NCBI GenBank assembly: GCA_946555345.1
Contig: CAMNSS010000015.1
Coordinates: forward strand, 23,709 to 87,708
Length of the DNA: 64,000 nt
Source: an uncultured Eubacterium sp.
GTDB taxonomy: Bacteria > Bacillota > Clostridia > Peptostreptococcales > Anaerovoracaceae
Reading direction: 5' to 3'
Below the pieces are notes generated by a model. It had not been told where the DNA came from. It ran no database searches and saw only the letters and a list, made by a program, of their open reading frames with translations. Shown here one piece after another: positions 57,028 through 64,000 of the stretch (position 1 is the stretch's first letter; each line of letters opens with the position of its first letter). A program made the translations under genes and the position numbers.

Positions 57028-57055
57028 AAGACCCCGGCATCATAGCCAGGGTCTT
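57028..57055 (-). terminator. Terminator after the saccharopine dehydrogenase-like gene
   Basis: AAGACCC and GGGTCTT with a 14-base loop, followed by TTTTC on the minus strand, 49 bases past the stop codon. 56763-57027 holds nothing I recognise. Confidence 0.8.
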
Positions 57056-57104
57056 CTTTGTCGTTATTTTATCTCTGCTCTTTGGTTTATTCCGCAATCT
57101 TGCT

Positions 57105-58397
57105 CTATTTCTGCTCTTTTACCGTCGTTTCTAACGTGATGCCAAGCTCGGATGCATATTGGAAATATGTATCAACCTGCTCGTAGCTTAACATATCGGA
57201 GGAAATCAAGCCCTTCTGATCCAGCTTATCGTTGACAAACAGCTTGGAGAACAAGTACCCGCCTTGTCCCGTCAGGTACATTTCCGCCGTGATTCCTGCT
57301 TTTTCGAAGGATTCAACCAGTCCTGGCGCAGATACGTGCGTCTCTGCCAGCACATCTTTGCCATCCTTCTTGCCGTACGCTTCGATTACCATGCAGCCGG
57401 AATCGCAAACGAGGCCTTCATCGATGATTTCCTTGATTTCATCCTTGTATTTCGGTGCAGGCGGAAGGAAGCTGAGCGCATAATCAAACGGTACGATCTT
57501 CGTTCCATTGAAATCGCGTTCCTCATGGCTGAGCATACCTGCCTGGTACAACGGTCCTGCGAAATCCATGCCCGCCCCAGCGTATTTAAAATATGCATTT
57601 TTGCAGCCTTTGAAGTACTTCTCGGCATTGAATCCATAATGCAGCGGTTCATCGTGGCAATGTTCACAGAATGTGACCGGCTCATCCATATATTCATACT
57701 GCCTCTTCACCGGACGGCCGAACGCAGGCGTATTGACCATCTTGCCATTCTCGTAAGCCAGCGCCATCTGGCTCATATCCGTCAGCGCCGTGATCGGAGA
57801 CCACCAGAACGGCAGGAATCTCTTGGCGATAACGCCTTCCCACACGAAATTGTAGATCGTCTCACAGCTGTCCAGATACTGCATCGTTTTTCTCGTCGCC
57901 GCACAGATCAGCCCCGGCGCCGAACCCGTCCCGACCAGCGCCAGCCTGTCGATCGCTTCAAACTGCGGACCATAAATTTCATACTGCGCCTTTACGCTGT
58001 AATACCATTCCGTCGTGTACTTATCCTCAAATGCAGGCGGATTGTTGTCCGTTTTCGCCTTTTCGCTTTCATACCATACGTTGTAAAGCTCAGTCGATGC
58101 CGCATAATCCTGGTAGTTCGCCTTTACCTCAAGCGCAGCTTCCAGCACGTTCTGGGTGCATTCCAGCGGAAGCCCGTTCAAGATCAGGTCAACGCCCTGC
58201 GCCGCCGCTACGATGCTCGCTTTATCATGTGCATCTACCTGCACGCCTCTTCCCTTTGTGATGGAATTTACAATATTATCAACCGCCTTCATATCATAAT
58301 CCGCACAGATAATTTCGCCCACGTTCGGTTCTTTATCCAGCCGCTTCGCTGCTGCGCTTCCCTGTGCGCCAACGCCTAAAACTAAAATCTTTTTCAT
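57105..58397 (-). CDS. Saccharopine dehydrogenase-like NAD(P)-binding protein
   Basis: 430 residues. N-terminal Rossmann motif ILVLGVGAQGSAAAKRL and ILNGLPLECTQNVLEAAL, as in Lys9/carboxynorspermidine-dehydrogenase-type enzymes; a CEHCHDEP motif and a GTGSAPGLICA block are conserved. Reductive or oxidative C-N bond chemistry on an amino acid is likely; substrate unknown. GAGGTG lies 5 bases before ATG 58397 (58400 is possible). Divergent from the AraC gene, which may regulate it. Confidence 0.82.
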   Translation of the reverse strand: MKKILVLGVGAQGSAAAKRLDKEPNVGEIICADYDMKAVDNIVNSITKGRGVQVDAHDKASIVAAAQGVDLILNGLPLECTQNVLEAALEVKANYQDYAASTELYNVWYESEKAKTDNNPPAFEDKYTTEWYYSVKAQYEIYGPQFEAIDRLALVGTGSAPGLICAATRKTMQYLDSCETIYNFVWEGVIAKRFLPFWWSPITALTDMSQMALAYENGKMVNTPAFGRPVKRQYEYMDEPVTFCEHCHDEPLHYGFNAEKYFKGCKNAYFKYAGAGMDFAGPLYQAGMLSHEERDFNGTKIVPFDYALSFLPPAPKYKDEIKEIIDEGLVCDSGCMVIEAYGKKDGKDVLAETHVSAPGLVESFEKAGITAEMYLTGQGGYLFSKLFVNDKLDQKGLISSDMLSYEQVDTYFQYASELGITLETTVKEQK

Positions 58398-58643
58398 CAT
58401 TTCACCTCAATTCTTTCTGACTCTATTCTATCGGATTTAATTTTCTCATCCAGATTTTTATTGCCAAGAAACACGCCAGAATCACCGAAAAATTTAAACT
58501 CCCTTTCCATACCGCAAGTTCTATAGTGTTTTTCCGCAAGAAATATGGGAAACAATGATTTTAGAAGAATAACTTTACTTTTTCAACAATTATATGTTAT
58601 GCTAAGCGAAAAGAAGGCGCATCAAAGATCGGAGGCCCGCATT

Positions 58644-60413
58644 ATGCTATTGGAACATATCAATCATTATAACAACCTGCATTTTTCCATCGGCTTTACA
58701 AACGTAGCGCAGGAAGCGCCGCACTACCATAAGGAAATGGAGCTCGTCCTGGTTCTCCGGGGCTATGCGAAATGCAAGGTGCATCACCAGGATTTTTATA
58801 TCGAAGCAGGCGATATGTTCACAGTCGATACCAAGGATCTTCATTATATCTACGAATCCTCTGAGGACGTGATCATGCTGCAATTTCACGTGGACGTTGC
58901 CTATTTCTCCGATACCTACCCCAATATCGACGTCATGTTCTTCGTGTGCGAGGATATCGAGAAGGAAGCGCCGCAGCGGCATCAGCGGCTGCACAACAAA
59001 ATTTCCTTTCTGGCACATCACATCGCAGAAATGATGATGCTATGCCAAAAAGGAAACAATGATAAGCAGCTTGCGCAGAAGCTGCGGGAATTTCTCTTTA
59101 TCATGGTCGATAAATTTCAAGCGTTCTTTATCGAAAACAACGAAGTCCACCATGGAAAGGAGGACATCAATCCGCTCGATCTGGAACGTCTCTACCGCAT
59201 CATGCATTATATGTACACGAATTACGAAAAAAAAATCACCCTGTACGACATCGTTGAGATGGAACACCTGAGCATGCACTACATTTCGCACTTTATCAAA
59301 AAAACGTCGGGCCTCAGCTTCCAAAACCTGCTGAACTATATCAGGGTAGAACAGGCGGAGAAACTGCTGAACGAAAATAAGCTTACGCTCACGCAGATCA
59401 GCGAATTTTGCGGTTTTTCTTCCCTTACATATTTCAATAAATGCTTTGCGACGTGGCATCATGTTACGCCCGCACAGTACCGAAAACAATCACGGCCGCA
59501 GCAACGCGCCTTTCACGCCCCGATCGATTACAGCCAAGCTCTGATGCTGCTGCAATCCTACCTGAATACGGATCTGCCCGATGCGGCAAAAATAGAACCG
59601 GGGTACGCCACCAATCACATCCTCATCCCTATGCAGGCCCGCTATCAAGGAACAAAAGCGTTTCAGAAAACATTCCCGCTTCACATCCTGGTCGAGACGC
59701 CGCAAGAGCTGATGAAAGCCGTATACTACAGAAACGAGCTGCGGCATTTATCCCCTGATACCATTACCATTGCGAAACCAGCATTGTCCGATGAAGATGG
59801 CACAAACCAAATCCTCTACGATTTAAAACGCTCTGGAATCGACACGATCGTCAAAGAAAAAAATGACATCGGCGCTGTCCGGAAGGCATCAGCCGAAACC
59901 GTCGCCGATGCGTTCGCCCAAGTGCTGGCAAAACCGGACATGAATATCAAGCTTTTCGGAAAAACCTGTGCGCTCTTCACCCAGAACGGACTGCCTGCGC
60001 CGTTTTATTCTCTCTATACGGCCTTTAACGGTCTGGAAGGCATGATCGGGGAACAGCAACGGCAGTATCTGCTGGTATCGAGCGAGGACTGGACTTCGCT
60101 AATCATGCACCAGACAGACAGTGAAGCCGACCTGAATTTCCACTTGCAGTTCAATCCGTCAAATTGCCCTGCATACATCATAAAAAAAACCTTTGGCGCA
60201 AACCAAAACATAAACGCTGCGACAAAGCTTTTAGGCTCGCCCCAGCAATTCGACCATAACGTCAGGAAGCACCTGGTTCATTTTACGGCAGGCACGACCG
60301 AATTTATCCCCGCATCCGGTTTTACAAATTTCAGGCTAAACATTGCAGTGGAATCGAATACCTTAGTGATCCTGGAGCTTCCGCAAAATGCAAAGAATGC
60401 ACGGAACACATAA
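58644..60413 (+). CDS. AraC-family regulator with large C-terminal domain
   Basis: 589 residues. N-terminal cupin (HYHKEMELVLVLRGYAKC, EAGDMFTVDTKDLHYIY), central AraC helix-turn-helix pair (ITLYDIVEMEHLSMHYISHF; LTLTQISEFCGFSSLTYFNK; HHVTPAQYRK), then about 270 residues resembling a glycoside-hydrolase-39-like or sensory domain. GGAGG lies 8 bases before ATG 58644; the longer frame from 58545 has no binding site. Divergent from the saccharopine dehydrogenase-like gene, so a likely regulator of it. Confidence 0.85.
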   Translation: MLLEHINHYNNLHFSIGFTNVAQEAPHYHKEMELVLVLRGYAKCKVHHQDFYIEAGDMFTVDTKDLHYIYESSEDVIMLQFHVDVAYFSDTYPNIDVMFFVCEDIEKEAPQRHQRLHNKISFLAHHIAEMMMLCQKGNNDKQLAQKLREFLFIMVDKFQAFFIENNEVHHGKEDINPLDLERLYRIMHYMYTNYEKKITLYDIVEMEHLSMHYISHFIKKTSGLSFQNLLNYIRVEQAEKLLNENKLTLTQISEFCGFSSLTYFNKCFATWHHVTPAQYRKQSRPQQRAFHAPIDYSQALMLLQSYLNTDLPDAAKIEPGYATNHILIPMQARYQGTKAFQKTFPLHILVETPQELMKAVYYRNELRHLSPDTITIAKPALSDEDGTNQILYDLKRSGIDTIVKEKNDIGAVRKASAETVADAFAQVLAKPDMNIKLFGKTCALFTQNGLPAPFYSLYTAFNGLEGMIGEQQRQYLLVSSEDWTSLIMHQTDSEADLNFHLQFNPSNCPAYIIKKTFGANQNINAATKLLGSPQQFDHNVRKHLVHFTAGTTEFIPASGFTNFRLNIAVESNTLVILELPQNAKNARNT

Positions 60414-60496
60414 AGCCGCCGCAGCGCATATTTCCCAAGCGTTTTACAAACAATAAACCCATAAAAAGCAAAAACAGAAAGCGAGGGGAAACAAAA

Positions 60497-60931
60497 ATGG
60501 CAAACCAGGATACGATAAAGCTTTTGAAAGAAACCGATAAAGGCGTGCAAATGGCAATCTATTCGTTCGACCAGCTCTTGGAACGGGTCAGCAACCCGGC
60601 GCTCAAAAAACTGATTACGGAAGCGAGAAACGATCATAAACGCCTTAAAAATGAAACGGGAAACCTGCTGGAAGCGCTGGGCAGTTACGAAGAAGAGCCA
60701 GGCGCTATGGCGAAGGGAATGGCATGGATGGAAACCAACTGGAAAATGAACATGGAGGACAGCGACAGAGTCGTTGCCGACATCATTACCAACGGCTGCA
60801 ATATGGGCGCAAAAAAGCTTTACAGATACATCAATGAATATGCGGCATCCGATCCATCCGCCGCCGATACTGCGAAAAAACTGATTGCGCTGGAAGAAAA
60901 TTTGGAAGAAAACCTGAGGCTCTATTTGTAA
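60497..60931 (+). CDS. Ferritin-like four-helix bundle protein (DUF2383/PA2169-like)
   Basis: 144 residues, almost all helix: TIKLLKETDKGVQMAIYSFD, EARNDHKRLKNETGNLLEAL, ADIITNGCNMGAKKLYRYIN. Similar to stress-related PA2169/DUF2383 proteins of unknown function; the usual diiron ExxH pairs are incomplete. GAGGGG lies 8 bases before the ATG. Between the AraC and aldo/keto reductase genes. Confidence 0.72.
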   Translation: MANQDTIKLLKETDKGVQMAIYSFDQLLERVSNPALKKLITEARNDHKRLKNETGNLLEALGSYEEEPGAMAKGMAWMETNWKMNMEDSDRVVADIITNGCNMGAKKLYRYINEYAASDPSAADTAKKLIALEENLEENLRLYL

Positions 60932-60987
60932 ACGATACCCCTTCTGTGATAGAATTGATTCAGAAATCATCACAGGAGGGTATTTTT

Positions 60988-61965
60988 ATGAAAAAAAACA
61001 GGCTTGGAAATACCAAGTTATCCGTTTCCCCCGTCGCATTCGGCGTTTTAACGGTGGGAAACACGCAGCTTAACTTGCCGGTGGCAGAAGGCGCGGCGCT
61101 GATCAAATATGCGATTTCCAAAGGAATCAATTTCTTCGATACGGCACAATACTACGAAACCTACCCGTATTTAAAAGAAGCGTTAAAGGATGTGGATATG
61201 TCGGCGGATGCGCCAGGGAGACCGATTATCTGCACGAAATCGCTCGGTCTTTCCTACGAAGAAATGGAATATGCTGTCGAAGAAGCCCTGCGGGATATGG
61301 ATTTAGAAGTCATCGACATCTTTTTGCTCCATGAAATACGGCAAGCTCCCGACTGGAATATGCGCAAGGGCGCTTGGCAGTGCCTGATGGATTATAAGCA
61401 AAAAGGGGTCATCCGCTACATTGGCATCTCCACCCACCACGTCGATGCAGTAGAGAAAATGGCGCAGGTCCCGGAATGCGATATCGTATTCCCGCTGATC
61501 AATTATGCCGGCCTCGGCATCCGAAAGGGAAGCGGCGCGGGAACTGCCGATGAAATGGCGGCAGCAATCAAAAAATGCGCCGGCGCCGGCAAAGGCATCT
61601 TCGCCATGAAAGCATTCGGCGGCGGCAACCTGACCGGAAATTACCGAAAAGCGCTGGATTACGTTTCGTCCCTGCCCGGCATCGATTCCATCATGGTCGG
61701 CATCGGCAAACGGGAGGAAATCGACCGCCTCGCAGAATATGCAGAAGGGACGCTTCCTGCGGATTACCAGCCTGATATCAGCAAGAAAAAAATCCACATT
61801 GATCCGGGCGACTGTGAAGGCTGCGGTACTTGCGTCCACAGATGCCCGAACCAAGCGATTTTTATGAATGAAAAGCGCGGCATCGCAGAAGTAAATCACG
61901 ATATTTGCCTCACCTGCGGATACTGTGCGCCAGTCTGCCCTGTGCGGGCGATCATCATGTGGTAG
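60988..61965 (+). CDS. Aldo/keto reductase with C-terminal 2[4Fe-4S] ferredoxin domain
   Basis: 325 residues. AKR barrel with catalytic Asp/Tyr in FFDTAQYYETY, Lys in ICTKS and His in LLHEIRQAP; C-terminal ferredoxin domain with CEGCGTCVHRCP and CLTCGYCAPVCP. Family common in anaerobes; electron donor probably ferredoxin rather than NADPH, substrate unknown. CAGGAGGG stands 7 bases before ATG 60988; the longer frame from 60946 has no site. Confidence 0.92.
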   Translation: MKKNRLGNTKLSVSPVAFGVLTVGNTQLNLPVAEGAALIKYAISKGINFFDTAQYYETYPYLKEALKDVDMSADAPGRPIICTKSLGLSYEEMEYAVEEALRDMDLEVIDIFLLHEIRQAPDWNMRKGAWQCLMDYKQKGVIRYIGISTHHVDAVEKMAQVPECDIVFPLINYAGLGIRKGSGAGTADEMAAAIKKCAGAGKGIFAMKAFGGGNLTGNYRKALDYVSSLPGIDSIMVGIGKREEIDRLAEYAEGTLPADYQPDISKKKIHIDPGDCEGCGTCVHRCPNQAIFMNEKRGIAEVNHDICLTCGYCAPVCPVRAIIMW

Positions 61966-62113
61966 CCCGCCAATAACTGCCCGCCCTTTGATAATAAATC
62001 GATAGGACGGCCAAAGAACAGCTATATGGCGGCGGTCAGGCTGCTATAAGCAACTAACGATCGGGGGGCAATCGAGCCACAATAAGCAACCAACTGTGGC
62101 GGCGACCGAGCGC

Positions 62114-62491
62114 TTACAGAGCGGCGATCACCTCAACTTCACACAATACATCCTTCGGCAAGGTCTTGACAGCAACACAGGATCTTGCCGGTTTTTCTGT
62201 AAAATATGCGGCATACACTTCATTAAAAGCGGCAAAATCATCCATGTCCTTCAAAAAACACATGGTCTTGACCGTTTTGTCCATGCTCGTCCCCGCTTCC
62301 GCCAGCACAGCGTTAAGGTTTTTCATCACCTGCTCCGCCTGCGCCTTAACATCGCTGCCTGCGACCTCTCCGCTTGCCGGGTCGAGCGGAATCTGCCCGG
62401 AAGTGTAGACCATCCCATTGATAACGATTGCCTGGGAGTACGGACCTACTGCCGCAGGCGCTTTGTCTGTGTAAATTTTTTTCATTTGCAT
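62114..62491 (-). CDS. ridA: RidA-family 2-iminobutanoate/2-iminopropanoate deaminase
   Basis: 125 residues. Signature KAPAAVGPYSQAIVINGMVY, SGQIPLDPASGE and PARSCVAVKTLPKDVLCEVE with the catalytic Arg. Hydrolyses reactive imines from PLP enzymes in amino-acid metabolism. AGGAGG lies 7 bases before the ATG. Upstream is a tandem repeat array. The region 61966-62113 after the aldo/keto reductase gene shows nothing I recognise. Confidence 0.95.
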   Translation of the reverse strand: MQMKKIYTDKAPAAVGPYSQAIVINGMVYTSGQIPLDPASGEVAGSDVKAQAEQVMKNLNAVLAEAGTSMDKTVKTMCFLKDMDDFAAFNEVYAAYFTEKPARSCVAVKTLPKDVLCEVEVIAAL

Positions 62492-62529
62492 ATAAATGCC
62501 TCCTATCTTTAATCTATTCGATGATTCGT

Positions 62530-62714
62530 TCTAAGAACGAATCGCAGAATGCTTAAATCTCTATTGCTTATTCATAAGAACGAATCGCAGAACGCTTAAA
62601 TCTCCATTGTTTATTCATAAAAACGAATCGCAGAACGCCGAAATCTCCATTGCTTATTCATAAGAACGAATCGCAGAACGCCGAAATCTTCATTGCTTAT
62701 TCATAAGAACGAAT
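62530..62714. repeat. 43-bp tandem repeat, four copies plus a partial
   Basis: Units at 62530-62572, 62573-62615, 62616-62658 and 62659-62701, with about 13 bases of a fifth. The core CATAAGAACGAATCGCAGAA is followed by CGCTTAAATCTCCATTG and similar. Units differ at 2-5 positions. The first copy overlaps a 21-bp palindrome, GATTCGTTCT-A-AGAACGAATC. No spacer-like unique sequence, so not CRISPR. 62715-62892 holds no gene. Confidence 0.9.
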
Positions 62715-62892
62715 TACAAACACTTTCATTCCATTTTTAACTATCCATCATACGAACGGAACGATTTACGAATTTCTTTCATCTTATATGCGGCTGAATC
62801 ATCGATTCCCCAAATAGATTTTCCGAAAGCAAAATCCGTGGCCGTCAATGCTCTCGGCTATCGCCAGACAGCCATCTCCTCTTATGAGCCTT

Positions 62893-63941
62893 CTATTCGA
62901 TAAACCCGCCGCCGATCACCAGATCCCCACTGTAAAATACGATGGACTGCCCCGGCGTCACCGCACGTTGCGGCGCGGTAAATACGGTTTTAATCCTGCC
63001 GTCAGGCAAAAGCGCAATCACAGCATCCGCTGGTTTTGCCGCATAGCGTATCTTAGCAGTGACCGCTTTCAGGGCAGTTTTTTTGGGGGCAAAGGATTCC
63101 GAACCAGACGCTTTCAGGGCGGACGCTTTCGGAATCTCCCCACGCGCAACGGCTTCTAAATCTGTTGCGCACGAGACGACCGAATTTCCATCTTCTGCGT
63201 GTTTTTCCCAGAACGCCATCCGCTCTTCCGGTGACAATTCAGCAACAACCACCCCGTGCAGTATGTTATCCACCGATATGACTTCACGGTGCAGAAGATC
63301 TTCGTGATCTCCCAAGACCACAGTATTCTTCACGCTATCTATCCCCGTTACGAATACCGGTCTTCCAAGGGCGATGCCCAAGCCCTTCCGCTGCCCGATC
63401 GTATAATTTAATATGCCCTGATGCTCGCCCAGCACAGTTCCCGCAGAATCCACGAAATTTCCCTTTTCCGCTGTAACCCCACGGCGGGCAAGAAAATCCT
63501 GGTAACGATCATCCGCATCGATAAAACAGATCTCCTGGCTGTCCTTCGCCTCGGCGTTTTGCAGGGAATTTTCCCGTGCAAGTTCCCTGGCCTTTTCCTT
63601 ATCCTCGATCTGGTTCAGTGGCAACAATAGCCTGGAAATAGCTTCCTGCCCCAAGCGATAAAGCATATAGGATTGATCCTTCCTTTCATTTGCCGCCCGC
63701 CTGATATACCAGGTTTCATTGCTTTCATCATAGTATGTACCAGCGTAATGCCCGGTCGCGATGTGATACGCCCCCGCCTCATCGGCGGCGGCGAGGAGCG
63801 TCCGGAACTTGACGCCCGGATTGCATACGATGCACGGGTTCGGAGTCCTGCCGCCTGCATATTCCCGGCAGAAGTTTTCGATTACGGTCTGCTCGAAAAT
63901 ATCTGCCACATTGCGGTAAATAAAATCGATCCCCAGCTGGC
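62893..63941 (-). CDS. mnmA: tRNA-specific 2-thiouridylase MnmA, N-terminus missing
   Basis: About 348 residues survive. Makes 2-thiouridine at the wobble base of certain tRNAs. Seen: GRTPNPCIVCNPGVKF (catalytic CxxC), ATGHYAG, SQEICFID (second catalytic Cys), NYTIGQRKGLGIALGRPVFV and C-terminal GQSIVFYSGDLVIGGGFIE. Its start, with the ATP pyrophosphatase motif, lies beyond the window, and bases 63942-64000 are artefactual. Before AVTAKIRYA the protein has about 40 extra residues, rich in Ala and Ser, not usual in the family. Confidence 0.93.
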
Positions 63942-64000
63942 GGGGGGGCGCGGCCCCCCCCGCCCCCCCCCCCCGGCGTGCCCCCCCCCCCCCGGCCAAA
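63942..64000. other. Low-quality contig end (G/C homopolymers)
   Basis: Runs of seven to fourteen identical G or C replace the expected continuation of mnmA. Translation gives Gly/Ala/Arg/Pro noise. This is best read as a sequencing or assembly artefact. Confidence 0.85.

Noticed and set aside
62530..62714. Possible CRISPR array
   Set aside because: The whole 43-bp unit repeats, so there are no unique spacers, and no cas genes are in the window.

Overview
The window looks like a piece of chromosome from an obligately anaerobic, amino-acid-fermenting member of the Clostridia (Firmicutes). Supports for this are an FMN riboswitch driving ribD-ribE-ribBA-ribH, a CIRCE/HrcA operator, strong AGGAGG ribosome binding sites, desulfoferrodoxin, a 2-enoate-reductase-like flavoenzyme, a giant acyl-CoA dehydratase activase-like protein, and alanine/saccharopine dehydrogenase-like enzymes. 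Most genes have a near-even base composition. The segment from about 41.7 to 51.3 kb is visibly AT-richer and carries defence and mobile-type genes, so it is probably acquired. I cannot name a genus from sequence alone.

Layout. 0-7.3 kb: truncated YyaL-type thioredoxin-fold protein, FAD/Rieske oxidoreductase, M28 peptidase lipoprotein, APC permease. 7.6-8.3 kb: tRNA-Leu(GAG) and a promoter-driven, structured non-coding RNA downstream of coaE. 8.2-12.7 kb: coaE, polA and a formate/nitrite-type channel on one strand. 12.8-15.6 kb: htpG under a CIRCE element with a long repeat-containing leader, then a compact type I toxin-antitoxin-like locus (22-codon toxin ORF plus opposing RNA) and a further structured RNA. 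15.8-25.2 kb: ABC exporter, yebC, amidohydrolase, a 1,413-residue activase and a divergent Cys-rich protein. 25.3-27.6 kb: MATE exporter, FTR-like 66-residue protein, desulfoferrodoxin. 27.7-31.9 kb: riboflavin operon. 32-41.4 kb: membrane-linked XRE regulator, TspO, a CoA-ligase / enoate reductase / TetR / MaoC-hydratase group, WYL regulator, HIRAN protein and a 33-residue small protein. 41.7-51.3 kb: type I restriction-modification operon (M-S-R), gene debris, a small promoter-RNA-terminator unit, a DUF4417 / nuclease-like / CPCC trio, and an XRE-ImmA pair. 51.4-64 kb: ABC-class ATPase, several decayed accessory genes, alanine dehydrogenase-like and saccharopine dehydrogenase-like genes, AraC regulator, four-helix bundle protein, ferredoxin-type aldo/keto reductase, RidA, a 43-bp tandem repeat array and a truncated mnmA.

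How the genes work together. The riboflavin operon is a complete route from GTP and ribulose-5-phosphate to riboflavin. It sits beside, and divergent from, the FTR-like/desulfoferrodoxin oxygen-defence pair. The CoA ligase, enoate reductase, MaoC hydratase and TetR regulator look like a small pathway that activates and then hydrates or reduces an unsaturated acid. The M28 peptidase, APC permease, alanine/saccharopine dehydrogenase-like enzymes and RidA fit amino-acid catabolism. The most interesting non-textbook signals are the type I toxin locus at 15.1-15.4 kb, the structured RNA at 7.9-8.25 kb, the roughly 16-bp degenerate repeat array ending in a 40-bp palindrome at 38.04-38.39 kb, and the small RNA unit at 48.5 kb with a diverged relative at 50.1 kb. 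The last 59 bases of the window are GC homopolymer junk and should not be interpreted.
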